Shown: one piece after another, positions 1 through 11,499 of the stretch
Numbering within the stretch: the stretch's first letter is position 1
How the letters are laid out: each line of letters starts with the position of its first letter
From: Alitta virens
Lineage: Eukaryota > Annelida > Polychaeta > Phyllodocida > Nereididae
NCBI GenBank assembly: GCA_932294295.1
Contig: OW028585.1
Span: 14,168,771-14,232,770 of the forward strand
DNA length: 64,000 nucleotides
Direction: 5' to 3'
Notes under the pieces: generated by a model
Databases searched by the model: none
The model's input: the letters and a program-made list of their open reading frames with translations, nothing else
Told to the model about the DNA's origin: nothing
Translations under genes and position numbers: made by a program

Positions 1-509
1 TTTTTTGGTTTCTTGCTTATCAAGCACCTAAATGGACATAGCTTTAAAACATTAAATTTTTCTAGTGCTGAAGCCATTTTTCCCGTACTCATGTGTATTT
101 CACGTGCACATGTATATTTCGTATGTGCATTTGTATTTCACATAAGCACATGTCTTTAGCGTGTGAACATGTTTTTCGTGTGTGCACGCCTTTCTTGCGT
201 GCTCACAGCCTTTTTAGTTATACTACTAGTGCACACAAGTACATGCCTATGTGTAGCATAATGTGGACTCCAAGCCTATCATTTCATCATTGCATTTGCT
301 TTGTTATAATAAAGTAAAAAGTATGCCTAGCTATTGTTGCTGTTTATTTCCTGGTAAACATGGATGCAGAAGCATTCAAGGTCGAACCCACTTTAGAATT
401 AGGCCTACATCTATCTGCAATGTACCTATATACCTATCTCCTAACACACCTTGATCCAAACCAGTAAATTGAAAAAGTTTACAATTGACAATTTAAGAGC
501 CATTAACAT

Positions 510-700
510 GAGTTCTCTCCTGTGGTCACGATATCTTTTCTGTGCTCGCGATATCTTTTCGTGCTCACGATATCTTCCCACAGAGGTATAATACCTCCAT
601 GATCTTTTCCATGCTCACGATATATTTTCCGTGCTAACGATATTTTTCTTGTGCCCACGAGATCTTTCCTTTGCTCCACTTAATCGTGTCGTGCTCATGG
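510..700. repeat. Short tandem repeat around CGATATCTTTTC
   Basis: Irregular units of roughly 20-25 bp of the form GTGCTCACGATATCTTTTCC. The same array lies at 20880-21065 in copy B. No coding signal was seen. Confidence 0.7.
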
Positions 701-998
701 GAAATAAATATTTATTTCCTTTGTGTCCGCTCAGGGGTCCGTACTTTCTACATTTTATATATCTTAATTTAGGTTTATTATCACAGCCACTATTTATGTA
801 TGACATTTTTTATCAAATTTTTTTGCCTCAGTGCTATTGGTCTGAAACTTAGGTCTATGTATAATTAACCTGAACACCATTTTAATACGTATTACAGATT
901 GCATAGCCACAATTTATGCTCAATTAAAAAACCCCAAGTAATATTTTGCTAAATGAAAGCCGTGGCTGCTGAAAAATAAGTATTTCAGAAATACTTAC

Positions 999-1051
999 TG
1001 CAATGTCTTGTCCATATATGACTCTCTGACTGAAGCAGTCGAACATTGAAG
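999..1051 (-). CDS. Gene 1 PAN module, 53-nt exon (copy A)
   Basis: On the minus strand an acceptor (pyrimidine-rich, ending TTATTTTAG) precedes a 53-nt exon and a GTAAGT donor follows it. It enters in phase 1 and leaves in phase 0, reading SMFDCFSQRVIYGQDIA. It is the N-terminal part of a PAN/apple-type domain; the companion exon should lie beyond the left edge. The copy B counterpart at 21364-21416 is the same length with two residue changes. Four sister exons in the window share a Cys at position 5 and a late G-x-D motif. Extracellular adhesion or ligand binding is inferred from the family; no function is proven. Confidence 0.72.
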
Positions 1052-1189
1052 CTAAAATAAGAGAAACATTATTGTGATTATTAAAATCATCCATAATACC
1101 ATTTTTAGCAAGAGCATGCCAAATTGGGCTAGTTAGTATCGACGCCAGATAAATAATCATTCAACAGTGCTGATTTAATTACATTCACT

Positions 1190-1890
1190 ATGTTCCTAGA
1201 CCATTCCAATAATCAGACAAAAGTCCCAACTCAATTCCAATATTCAGCCGACACTTAACAGATATTCAGTCACCAGTCACAACACCAGGCCAATATTCAG
1301 CCAAATGTCTAAACACTGGGACCATTTTCAGCCGACAGTCCCAATATTCAGTCAATAGCCTGACACTTTTAAAATAATCCAGCCAACGGCTCAACATGTT
1401 CATGAAAGGCTGACACTGGCCAATATTCAGCCAGTAGTCCCAACGCAATTTCAATATTCAGTCAAAGCCCAGACACAGGGCCAATAATTAACACATAGTC
1501 TTCACACAATTATAATATTCAGCTAACAGTCCAGAGACAATTCCAATATTCAGCTAACAGTCCAGAGACAATTCCAATATTCAGCCAACAGTCTGGACAC
1601 AGAGCTAATATTACAGCAACATTCCCAAAGCAGGCCAATATCCAGTCAAGTTATGAAGTTATATTAACACTGTTCAATATTCCTAATAATTAGCCAACAG
1701 TCCTGACACTGAGCAAATAATATGCAACATTTCCAACACAATTGCAATATTCAGCTAACAGTCTAGTGAAAATTCCAATATTCATCCAGCAGTCCCACCA
1801 CTGAGAGACATCATGTAGTCAACAGTCCTAATGCAATTGCAGTATTAAACCAACAGTCCTGAACCGGGCCAATATTCAGCAGCATGTTTT
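1190..1890. repeat. Minisatellite, about 31 bp, CAATATTCAGC unit
   Basis: Irregular tandem units containing CCAATATTCAGC and AACAGTCCAGAGAC. It lies in the gene 1 intron/3' side. The copy B equivalent (21560-22530) is longer, with a run of near-identical 31-bp units at about 21930-22230. Confidence 0.8.
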
Positions 1891-2076
1891 TGACACAAAC
1901 CAGTTATACTTGGGACTCACTTCAATATTGTGTTAACTTTACATACACCCTTTTCACGCAGCAGCCATGTTGAGAGGGCAAGAATAAATTTTCAAGTAAT
2001 GAAGCCATAAATATGACATATCTAGGCCTATAGCTTGTAACTTGGTTTTGTATCCCTACCACCACCAAGTTTGATA

Positions 2077-2513
2077 TTAGATAGATAGATAGATAGATAA
2101 ACAAATAGATAGGTAGATAGATAGATAGATAGATAGATAATATATAGATAGATGGATAGATGGATGGAAATAAATAGATAGACAGATAGACAGATAAATT
2201 GATAGTTAGATGAATAGATAGATAGATGGATAGATATATAGATAGATAGATAATATATAGATAGATGGATAGATGGATGGTGATAGATAGATAGATGAAT
2301 ATATAGATGAATAGATAGATGGATAGATAGGTGGGTGGATAGATAGATAGGTAGATGGATGGATGGATAGATAATACATAGATAGATCGATAGATGGATG
2401 GAGATAAATAGGATGGATAGATAGATGGATATGTGGATAGATAGATAGATGGCTAGATAGATAGATAAATAGATAGATAGACAGATACATACATACATAG
2501 ATAGATAGACAGG
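2077..2513. repeat. GATA microsatellite, copy A
   Basis: (TAGA)n with TGGA and CAGA variants. It ends about 10 bases from the splice donor of the PAN exon at 2525-2693, so on the coding strand it begins the following intron. Long ORFs rich in YLSI here are microsatellite translation and not genes. Confidence 0.97.
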
Positions 2514-2524
2514 TAGATACTTAC

Positions 2525-2693
2525 CAAGGGCACATGAATTGAACGAAGAGTGTGAGTTCAAGTCTTTGGATGTTGGAACAAAATCTTGAAGGTCACAATT
2601 GCTGTAAGCAGTCATATAGTCAATAGAAAAACACCAATTTCTTTTGTCGCATTCTTTGCAGCAGTCGCTGATAGAGGCCACTGGCTTGACAGT
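2525..2693 (-). CDS. Gene 1 PAN/apple exon (copy A)
   Basis: A 169-nt minus-strand exon, acceptor TTTTCAG and donor GTAAGT, phase 0 in and phase 1 out. It encodes the main part of a PAN/apple-type domain: the motif CCKECDKRNWCFSIDY, then a CDLQDF strand, ending SCALG at the exon border. The cysteine spacing C-x2-C-x5-C and the aromatic/acidic motif after it fit secreted PAN/apple modules, which bind proteins or glycans. The 53-nt exon at 3795-3847 precedes it in the correct phase, and the 53-nt exon at 999-1051 follows. Copy B (23625-23793) differs by two residues in 56. Both duplicates keep frame and splice sites, so both may be functional. Confidence 0.85.
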
Positions 2694-3059
2694 CTGAAAA
2701 ATATTGTAAAAAACTTCTGACTCATGTAAGCATCATAATTTGCAAGTTCAAAAATACTGCACATGGTTTTTTTCCTGTAATACAATGAAATAAAATAGAA
2801 AATATGGTTAGTTCTCGGATTTCCAACCCATGTGACAATATACTGAATTAGGAGTACTTAAGCTTCACTTAACGTTTTCATATGAGTATATATGCGTGTA
2901 CTTTAGACATAAGGCAATTTTCAGTTGGTGTTCACATTTTTCCATCAGAATTTACTTTTTTTGTATTTTATCATATGTGGCTGTATATACTCCCAAAGGA
3001 GCTTAATTCGCCAGTGAAGCTGCTGTATACTACTGTACGGCTGTCTATACTCCCAAGGG

Positions 3060-3465
3060 CGCTTAATTTGCACTATATACTGCTGTAAGGCTGTCTACGT
3101 AGAACGTACGTAGAACGTACATAGAACTACGTAGAACGTATGTAGAACGTACGTAGAACGTACGCCGATGAACCTCCGAGCAAGTTATGTAACTAATATA
3201 AACAATCACTCGTGAAACGTCTGCCAAAGTTTTAAACATGCTTAAAAAAATGTTCCTCTCTTTACATATGCTTGCGAGTGGTCAAGTGTGACCAGGAGCT
3301 ATCTACGAATTGGGGGGAGTATACGTAAAACACTCGGCAAGTGAATCACGTACAGCAAAGGATAAGCTAGAGCAAAAAAAAAAATTCATCCGTCGTCATA
3401 CGTGGGTCTTGTCCGTGATAGTGTGAACGCCCCTTTAGACTAGTCTGGTGACGATGCTAATATAA
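3060..3465. mobile_element. TTAA-family non-autonomous element with CGTACGTAGAA minisatellite
   Basis: It contains a 12-bp-type tandem repeat (ACGTAGAACGT, 3093-3165) and then the palindromic core TTTTAAACATGCTTAAAA near 3230. Its right end resembles GATAGTGTGAACGCCCCTTT. Copies at 24180-24625 and near 39690-40235 share the same order. The limits are approximate. Confidence 0.55.
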
Positions 3466-3794
3466 ATTTCACTGGAATGACCCGTCAAATGAGGTCACTT
3501 AGTGACAACAATCGTGGTTACGTATAGTTTACGGCCACAAGATGAGAGTAGATTTTAATTCTTTTTCACGAAGTTTGAGAAAAATGACCTAACCACCGTC
3601 CGCATGTGGGACATTCCAGACTGTAGGAGAGGTGTCTGGCAAACAGTCCACAACAATGCCATCATGCCATGGGTAACCTAATGAAATTCAAAATTATATC
3701 TTGCTAGCCACTGAGTAAAATTAATGGGCGTAGACATAGTGATAAAATTCGCTGATTTCAAGCACAGGATATTCAGCTAATTAAAATTAGTTAC

Positions 3795-3847
3795 CTCTCT
3801 GTCTCTGCCAAACACAGCTACTCCTGTATTGCATGTGTAGTATCCAA
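3795..3847 (-). CDS. Gene 1 PAN module, 53-nt exon (copy A)
   Basis: Minus strand, acceptor CGTTTCAG and donor GTAACT, 53 nt, phase 1 in and 0 out. It reads GYYTCNTGVAVFGRDRE and splices in frame to the PAN exon at 2525-2693. Length, phase, Cys position and the GRD motif match 55152-55204 and 10043-10095. The copy B equivalent is 25055-25107 and encodes the same residues; its donor reads GTACTA. The exon is too short to show as an ORF. Confidence 0.82.
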
Positions 3848-3907
3848 CTGAAACGAAAAATGACATTATGATATATTCATGAAAAAGACAAACTTTTTGA
3901 TGCACAA

Positions 3908-4110
3908 AGAAATTCAATGTGTCTCAATGCTACTGGTCTGAAGCTTAGTTGCCTTATACGACCAGAAATCAGAGATAGATGTAATGATGAGATGATAAGG
4001 CTTGGTGTCCACACCATGTTGCACATTTACCCCATGGGTGGGGTCTTTTCACATGCCTCAGCACAGATACAGAGTTCAAGATACGTCCAATTCAATGTCC
4101 CATGCGACTG
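3908..4110 (-). mobile_element. tRNA-derived SINE family 2, partial
   Basis: A body containing CACATTTACCCCATGGGTGG and a TGCCTCAGCACAGA motif, in reverse orientation relative to the fuller copy at 41815-42020. Duplicated at 25178-25375. Confidence 0.7.
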
Positions 4111-4504
4111 GCAACCAGTCGACAACCGTCTCTATTTTGAATCACCCCATATGATGAATGATTTCAGTTTATATTACACTGACATTGTCAAATAAATTAG
4201 CAAATCATAAAGACTTTCAGATTATTATTGCATTGGCCAGAGGGAAGAGGGAAGCACCAGTCTGGTCCCCAATTTTGGAAAAATATGGCCAAAATCTGCA
4301 TGTTATCAAATGAAAAATCTTGTTCCTGTGCATTTATGCAGACTATATCAGTGCTGCAGTTGTGATAATACAAGTAAAATATCCCCAAGTTCTCTAAACC
4401 ATATGCCTATCACGACAAAGCTTCAGAATTCCCATGGATTTAATTATGATTGTCAGAAATTATAGTTTTCAGTGGATTGGTTTCGTGAGATTGCTTAGTT
4501 TGAT

Positions 4505-4670
4505 GATAGGTGGTGGGTGGGTGGATTAGGTTACATCCTGTATTTCTACACCTGGTGGGCTAATTAGGACAGGCAGGGACCATGACAATGAGATGAAGGA
4601 TGAAAAATCCATCCAACTTAGGCTTGACCGGAAATTGGCAACAGGTAGCAGGGTGTTTAATTGGTAATGC
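4505..4670 (-). mobile_element. tRNA-derived SINE family 1, partial
   Basis: Reverse of the fuller copy at 42108-42290: GGGTGGATTAGG, a CATCCTGTATTTCTACACC block, GGACAGGCAGGGACCATG, ATCCAACTTAGGCTTGACCGG. Duplicated at 25517-25690. Confidence 0.8.
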
Positions 4671-4816
4671 TGGACAACAATTAATAAATGCTCTCCATTG
4701 GTTAGTTGTTAATTAGAGAAAAACTAGGTGATTTTAGACATTGTATATCACTGATTTGCAGCAGCTGCAAAGTTGTGAAAACTTATTAAATGTGAAATTG
4801 TCTACATAATATAATA

Positions 4817-5038
4817 CAGTCACACCAAAAAATTATCAGACACTTTCAAGTTTCATGAACTGTAGTTGAAGTGATTTAGCTCAAGGTGGCATTGGATTCT
4901 ATGGTATCATTCTCATGTATATGTCAACAGCTGTCAGTGGCTGGGATTACAATGCATTTGCCAATGTAGTTTACAAGTTATGGAAAGTTATATTTTTGTG
5001 AAAAGTCACAAGTGTCTGAATAATTTCTGGTGTTACTG
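4817..5038 (+). mobile_element. TA-flanked MITE with one 131-bp-type monomer (copy A)
   Basis: The left end CAGTCACACCAAAAAATTAT and the right end near TTTCTGGTGTTACTG are imperfect inverted copies, with TA on both sides. The interior holds one monomer of the sequence that forms the satellite at 26724-34085. This resembles a Tc1/mariner-type non-autonomous element; no transposase is present. Confidence 0.85.
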
Positions 5039-5394
5039 TACGAAAGCAAAACTTCGAGGATTCAATCCTTTTCTTAGTCCCGAGTCAAGTTGACTTATCC
5101 ATACATTGGGCCAAAAAGAGAAAAAAGATTACAGTACTCGAGGCGTAAGTGTCAAGTAAAACTTGGTTTGTGTTAAATTCGATACTTCAATAGTTGAAGC
5201 AGGGATACTTTAGTCACAGCTTTCTGTAGACAAGATAGATCATTTGGTTTGGTGGCAGGTGATGGTGGTGGAATAGGGTTTCACGCCATCCAACTTAGGC
5301 TCGATCGGGAATTGAACTCGGGTTTAGTGACAGGTAGCAGCCTCTTTGAGTGCAGGTTATGATAGGTTGATCTTCATATTTGGTTAATATTGGC

Positions 5395-5850
5395 ATACTC
5401 TACAGAAGGTCCCAGGTTCAATGCCTGATTCATTCACTCTTCAGGAGCTACATCCCATCTCGATGTCGATCGCATGAGACATTAAATTGGACACTCAGTA
5501 TCTGTGCTGAGGCAAGTAAAAAGACCCCACCCATGTCCAATGTCTAATTTAGCTAATAAAACCAGCTACCAGAGGCAGACATGATGATGAGATGATAAGG
5601 CTCGGAGTCCGCACCATGTTGTCGTCCAACCCATGGGTGGGGTCCTTTACTTGCCTCAGCATAGATAACTAGTACAAGGCACTTTAAAATAAGTGTTTCG
5701 ATCATGCTATTGACATCCAGCTGGGATGTAGATCATGAAGAGTGCTCCTGCCTGGGTTCGAACCACGGGTACCGGAACTTTCAGCAGAGCTGGCTAATAT
5801 GGGATTGGCGGTTGCCTTAACAAATGTGTAACATGGTGTGGAATCCACAA
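5395..5850. mobile_element. Two SINE family 2 copies, head to head
   Basis: 5395-5530 reads forward (CCCAGGTTCAATGCCTG, then CTCAGTATCTGTGCTGAGGC). 5550-5850 reads reverse and includes the B-box-like GGGTTCGAACC and GTAACATGGTGTGGA. The arrangement recurs at 34500-34920 in copy B. Confidence 0.7.
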
Positions 5851-6628
5851 TTTTTATCATCTCACCATTATGTCTGCCTCTATACATAGTGAAATGGCAG
5901 TAACGTAACACAAGGCTATCCTGTGTGTTTGTTTTATGGGTGAAATTGCTGGCTAAAATATGAAGAATATTAAAAGTTCGATATTAGCATTGGGCTATAA
6001 AATATATTGATTGCAAATGTTTGCAAAATGACACATTAAAAAAAATATTGTTTTCTAGATTATGGCTAGCTGCAGAACTATTAGCTGGTAAAACAGACAA
6101 CGAGCTAGTACTACAAAGTATTATTAGCAGGATAAACTTGTCGATGTTGCTGCACTCCTTAAAAACATTTTTTAAGTACAATGTAGTATGTTTGGAACTG
6201 TTGCATTAATCTTTTTTTTATCATTGTTATAAACAATAAACCTTAGCCATTCAATGGTTATTCACAAACAAACTCGGAGAGATAACAATTAAGTATATAC
6301 TCCGCCAAGATAGTTTTGGTCAAGATTCAACTGTTATTACGCAATACTTTAAAATAAATACTTTAAAATCACATCTGTCGCACATAGTATTTAAAATTAT
6401 AAATCGCATGTAGGAATTTGTAGGATCATCCATGGCCACCGCGAGCTTATGGTGTACTGATCAAATATACTTAATCCACAATTGTTCTGTTGCTATGGGA
6501 GCATATTGGCTCTGTATTACATTATTTTATTAGTATTTGAGTACTGCTTATCTGCTAAGGTGTCTGACCTCTGGTATAGTACTTATCCCCCTATGCACAA
6601 ATGACCTCAGGTCCATGCTACTGATTTT

Positions 6629-7265
6629 TCTTATAGTCTATCTAAATTTCTCTTATAATCTATAGGCTGGCTAATGGTATTAAAGGACTGACAATGAAAT
6701 TACAGAATAATTAGATGTTCATGTGCTAAGTTTATGCAATTCTTGTTTCAACTAGCACGCAACCCAGAAAAATTGGCTAAACTAACAAATATATGAATTC
6801 ATTTCTCTTGTATTTTTAAGAGAATATTTCTTAAGTCTATATACAGCCTATCAGATACATAGTTTAACCAATTAGATTGTTTAACAAGGTAAACTAGCAA
6901 AAAATGTCCATAAATAGGTCGCTTGGCTCTGAGGTGACAGCACACAGTATATAGGCAGTGCTGGCAATTAATTATTGAGTGCTTATCCCTTGCAGTTAAT
7001 ACAGTGTATTGGACTCTATGCTCCCCAGGTAGCTGGGAAAGACTCATGCTTGTCTGCCAATAATGTAATTGTAAAGCTGGCTTCGAAGGACTATCAACCA
7101 ATACATTTACATTTACATAAATCATAACACAAATGCTGAAACAATATCATCAAATTTACTGATATCATGCAATTATCATTACAGTCTGTGGCACTTCTTA
7201 AAATATCAACACCAAAACAGATCAATATGATACAACATCATAATATTCTCCTTCATTAATAAGTC
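6629..7265. other. No gene recognised; unassigned repeat-like DNA
   Basis: The right border of copy A lies here. Part of 6700-7090 shares words such as TTTTGCTAGTTTA, in reverse, with 8460-8720, suggesting a dispersed element. A 108-codon minus ORF (6799-7125) has no recognisable domain or splice context. Confidence 0.4.
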
Positions 7266-7269
7266 ATGC

Positions 7270-7632
7270 AAAATGGAAAACAAATGCCACAGGAAACGCT
7301 CGGCGGACCTCCATGGCCTGCCGTCGTTCTGCCTTTGACCGACCGAGCTGGCACCGCACTGGCACCGGGCTGGCACCGTGCCCATCCATGCCCATCCGTG
7401 CCCATATGTGCCCATCTGTGCCCATCCGTGCCCATCCTTGCCCATCTGTAGCCCTCTCCTCCTTACGCATGGACCACTCGCCGAGCGGCCGACGGACATC
7501 TGCCGAGTGTTCCCCGTCGAAATAATTTATACTCGATTAACAGAGGCACGAGTGAGGACATATAGGCCCTCTTTGACATCCGTGGTCACTCGGCTCACTT
7601 ACTCGTATAGTATAAACGGGGCATTTAGTTAA
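7270..7632. mobile_element. GC-rich element with 10-bp TGCCCATCCG minisatellite
   Basis: 10-bp tandem units run over 7378-7450. The right end, near TATAGTATAAACGGGGCATTTAGTTAA positions 7608-7630, resembles the end of the TTAA-family elements. Several overlapping ORFs in all frames are by-products of the low-complexity repeat. Confidence 0.45.
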
Positions 7633-8089
7633 ATCTGAACCTATACTGTGCTAATTGCTGCTAAGGTAATCCATGTATCTGGAAGTATTCCTGAAACTCA
7701 TTAACTTAGTACATAGTGCATTATATTAATATTTCAATATGTGATGGTCGACATATTGTGCTTTGTCTTATTGCAGACCATTGAAACTACACTCCAGATG
7801 ACATGCAAATCCAGGACTCCATTTGCTAAGGAAGCCCTTGAGCCAGTGAGTGTCCTAGATTCGCATGAGATCCTCTGGAATACTGTTTCCAAGTTTATGA
7901 AATTGGCTGTAATAGGGAACATATTAGTTCAAAATATGGCAACGCCACCCATCAGGAGATATGTCTGGTTTAGTGATATCAGTCAGTGGTCCGCTAGCTA
8001 CAACCCTTGAATGTCCTGGGCCTCAATCCTCATGGCAAGGGTGGTAACACTGTTGGTAAAGACAATGAGCCTCAGTAGCCAACACCGGG

Positions 8090-8165
8090 CTCAGTGCAAT
8101 CACAGGGCTCTGTGCCATCACAGGGCTCTGTGCAATCACAGGGCTCTGTGCAATCACAGGCATTT
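8090..8165. repeat. 18-bp tandem repeat GGGCTCTGTGCAATCACA
   Basis: About four units inside a dispersed repeat whose start (GTCCTGGGCCTC near 8012) recurs near 39260 and 45738. No gene was seen in 7640-9500 apart from repeat fragments, including a SINE 2 piece at about 8940-9075. Confidence 0.7.
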
Positions 8166-9516
8166 GCCATCAAGAACAGCTTTTATTCCCCCTGCACAAT
8201 TGCCTTCATCCCTTGTGGTAACTATTTGCATATTTCAACATCTACACACAACAAACTCCCTGAGTGGCCAATTTCTCTCAACCACCGTGTGCTGTCTGCT
8301 TCAAGCCAATTAAGCGACCTAACTGAGCAATCTTTGTTTACATTTACTACTTCTTCTAATGAAACACAATTAATTCATCTGCAATTTCCCTGTAAGATAT
8401 TCAATGCCATAAGCCAGCCTATAGGGCAATTAAATTTGTTTGTATTTAAGTCTAACTGATAAACTAGCAAAATAATTGCTAATTTTCTAAATTTCACAAA
8501 GTTTAAATGTTGTAATTCAGGTAGCTGAGACCTAAATGTTGTATGAAACAGCCTCCAATTGGGCAGTTGCCATGGGCATTTCCCAATGTATTGAGCTACA
8601 TTCTGTTTGGCTGTTGCTATGACACAGCTGCCTCTTGAGATGAGAAGCCAGTTAGAGCCGTCAGGAGCCTTGGTGTTATTAGTTAAATTATAAGTGCTGT
8701 CATCACTGAGCACAGTCATATATCATGGCACAGATGTGATAATGACTGGGACTCTGGCATTTATTTGCCCCATGAGGAACTTACAGTGGTGAAGTTACAA
8801 AAGAGGCAAAGAGACCCCTTTAAAAATGTTTTTCATGTCGCCTCTGAGGGACTTTATTATAATTTGACATTAATGGAATAAATTGATATGTTATAATGAT
8901 ACGCACATTTCCATTCACCTGTCAATCCCATGAGACTTTAACTTAGAGGCGCATTGTACCCAGTGTCTATGCCTCAGCATAGACAATGTGTAACATGGTG
9001 TGAACTCCTTATCATCACATTCTTCGCCTCCGGAAGCTGGTCATATAAGCTAACTAAGCTTCAAACCCAGTCGCACTGAGATATTAGACACATTAGAATT
9101 TAATTTCTGAGATACAAAGATATGATAAATTGGTGACATTTGCCACAATTATGTTCAGTGGGACATCAACAATCACACATTTCACAATTTTTGATAAGAC
9201 GAACATATCATTGTAGGACTCCATAAAATTTTGTCCAATGTATGTTTTTGAAACCATCCATACTATTGATTGTTATTTTATCTTTGAAAGTTTGATTATG
9301 TTTGTTGTATGTGTTGGGTAATCTATATGCAATGCCATTTTCTAGATAACTTTGTTGTTACTGCTTGTTCAATCAAACTGACCACACTGAGTCCAAGCAA
9401 TCCACCACAATTGACCATGTGACGTATGCAAGTGTTGGCTTAATGCAAGCAGTAAACTCCGTGGGTGGGGAGGGGGTGCCACTAAATTAAAATTAAAATA
9501 TAACTTGCTGCAATAC

Positions 9517-9678
9517 CTTGGTTCACAGGGTACTCTATGACACATAATCGCTAGAGACAGGAATGAAATTTTGCAGAAAACATTTTTTGTTGACTGTATT
9601 GTAGTCAAAAGAGTAGCACCAATTCTTTGCGGTGCAATTTTTCATGCAGTCTTCAATTTGTGACACTCCTTGTATGAA
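9517..9678 (-). pseudogene. Gene 1 PAN/apple exon with in-frame stop
   Basis: The acceptor TTTACAG and phase 0 entry fit the preceding 53-nt exon at 10043-10095. It reads IEDCMKNCTAKNWCYSFDY, then CFLQNFIPVSS, clearly the same PAN/apple exon family. Codon 48 is TAG (9535-9537), before the expected final Cys. To the GT at 9515-9516 the exon is 162 nt and leaves in phase 0, whereas the sister exons (163, 166, 169 nt) all leave in phase 1. A one-base loss near the 3' end would explain the phase, though the stop and missing Cys suggest more than one change. It could instead be a genuine terminal exon. Confidence 0.7.
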
Positions 9679-10042
9679 CTGTAAAGGCAGTTTTTATCAC
9701 GCAAAATATTATATAAATGTAATAAAAGATGAAAAGTGCCCCTTTTTGACAAGATTGTCACTTGGATTAAAAGGTTACTCGTTTCTAACAGTGTTTAGAT
9801 TTATTACAAACTTTGTCAAAAGCTGACTTATTGTTTCTAATTTTCAGTGAGAATTATTGTTTTGATAGTGTATTTAAGAAAACAAAATTATATGGTTAGG
9901 ATAATTGTTTAGTATTTAAATTCATTTTATTTATTGATGAGTTATTATTTTGATTGATAAATTTTTGGTAGATGAAATTTGTAAAGACTGAAATAAAACT
10001 TAAGACCATCAAAACCTCTGTTTGAAAACTTCAAAATCTCAC

Positions 10043-10095
10043 CAAGATGTCACGTCCGCTAACAGCTCTACCGCTGAAGCAGTCAAACTGTCCAT
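10043..10095 (-). CDS. Gene 1 PAN module, 53-nt exon
   Basis: Minus strand, 53 nt between TTTAAG and GTGAGA, phase 1 in and 0 out, reading GQFDCFSGRAVSGRDIL. It shares Cys and GRD positions with the four other loci of this exon type. It feeds in phase into 9517-9678, which carries a stop. Because a module starts and ends in phase 1 when intact, the two exons could be skipped together without breaking gene 1 downstream (3847, 2693, 1051). The acceptor has a weak pyrimidine tract. Confidence 0.68.
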
Positions 10096-10559
10096 CTTAA
10101 AGCAAATTACATTAATTAGTAAATGTCATATTAGAACATACAGTGTATTATGAGTTTTCACCACCAGTAGGTCAGTGACCTTCAGTTAATTTTAAATATA
10201 TCTTTGTATGACACTGTAGTGCTTATATATTATTTAACAGCATAGTCTGAGGGGGTACGTCCTACCCAAGCTGTAGCTGTACATATCCAATAGTGGATTT
10301 TCACAGAAAGTTTGCTATATTTCCATCAGGTGACTACGACAGAATACTGCAACTCTATTGGCTGAAAAAGTTCCCGCTCTTTATTGTGATTGGCTGAAGC
10401 AAAGTGCATCCTAGCAGCAGTATTTTTAGTGCATTTTAATGAATATTTGACATCTTATCATTCAATTGATTTCCGCTTTTTGCTTGAGAAAGTTATATTT
10501 ATGGAATCAGTTAGTTATGATCTACTATTTCTGAAAAGCAAAATGAGTAAATTTTACAG

Positions 10560-10750
10560 CCAAATTCATTGACTTGGAAACAAAATTTATGGTCTTGGAA
10601 GCTGAACTCCAGATGACGTCATGTGAATGTAGGACTCTCATTGGCTGTGGCAAGGCTTTTACCAATGAGAGTCATGGATTCATATGACATCCTCTGGAGT
10701 TTAACTCCCAAGTCCAACATATCGGTTTCAAGCTCCATGAATTTGGCCGT
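10560..10750. mobile_element. Hairpin MITE
   Basis: Long imperfect palindrome: AACTCCAGATGACGTCATG at about 10606 pairs with CATATGACATCCTCTGGAGT at about 10681, with GACTCTCATTGG / CCAATGAGAGTC inside it. Related decayed pieces occur at 7780-7915 and 11275-11330. Confidence 0.75.
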
Positions 10751-11499
10751 AACGTCCCGCATGAAATGACACCTAGCTGAGATGTAGCTCATGAAGAGTG
10801 CCCAAGCCAGGAATCAAAAATTGGATCTTCCTCAGAGCTGGTCGAATGATAAATGGCCAACAGCTTAACCTATCAGTGAAGGTGACCTTGGGCTAACAAT
10901 TACCCACAAGATTAAGCCATGTGGCAAGTAATTGAATTTCTTATATTATCAAAATCACAATGTCTTACTTACACATATAGCCTTCACATAATGACACAAT
11001 GAAGAGTGCACAGAGCCAAAGTTGTTGATGTTGCTTATCCATAGTTATCAAATAGTGTACTAAAATTATGTACTTAATTGTCATATGATTATGTAGAATA
11101 GCAATGGCCTGTTTGTTAAATAATTTAAAACCAGTAACATATTGCAAAGGCCATATAGGCATTGATCTCCATTTATGCGAAAAGATAAACTGTTCCATAA
11201 AAGTTTTAGAAAGGTCATCAGGTTTGCATATGCATGCAGCGTTCCTGGAAATTGATTACAGCCAGTGTCATAGACTTGGAAACTCCAGCTGCCGGACTCA
11301 CATGACGCAGTCCTGGGACTCGTGGCCAAGCTGGGATACCCAGCGCCGGTAGCCGGGTGTCCAAAAGTAAACAGTTACTCCTACAACTTGGCGGATTACC
11401 CCTCGAAGTCGTCGAGTCACCCCTGGAGGCTGTCGAGTCACTCGACGACTTGGACGGGTTTCCCGTCGCTATTTTTAGGCGTAGTGAACATGATGGCTT

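Larger units (their letters stand above)
1..6628. repeat. Segmental duplication, copy A
   Basis: This block matches 20265-26030 plus 34060-35711 in the same order and orientation. It includes three exons of a PAN-domain gene, GATA and 31-bp tandem repeats, SINEs and a one-monomer MITE. Differences are scattered substitutions, small indels and tandem-repeat length. Similarity is already present at base 1, so the duplication probably extends beyond the left edge. It ends near 6628, just after a stretch shared with 35690-35711. Seen directly by reading the two blocks side by side; percent identity was not computed. Confidence 0.92.

Noticed and set aside
2028..2681. 217-codon ORF with YLSIYLSI runs, and similar ORFs at 16224-16526 and 23074-23590
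   Set aside because: Translation of GATA microsatellites. Only the first part of the 2028-2681 reading (2525-2693) is a real exon.
7206..7632. Overlapping ORFs in several frames around TGCCCATCCG
   Set aside because: Low-complexity minisatellite translated in all frames.
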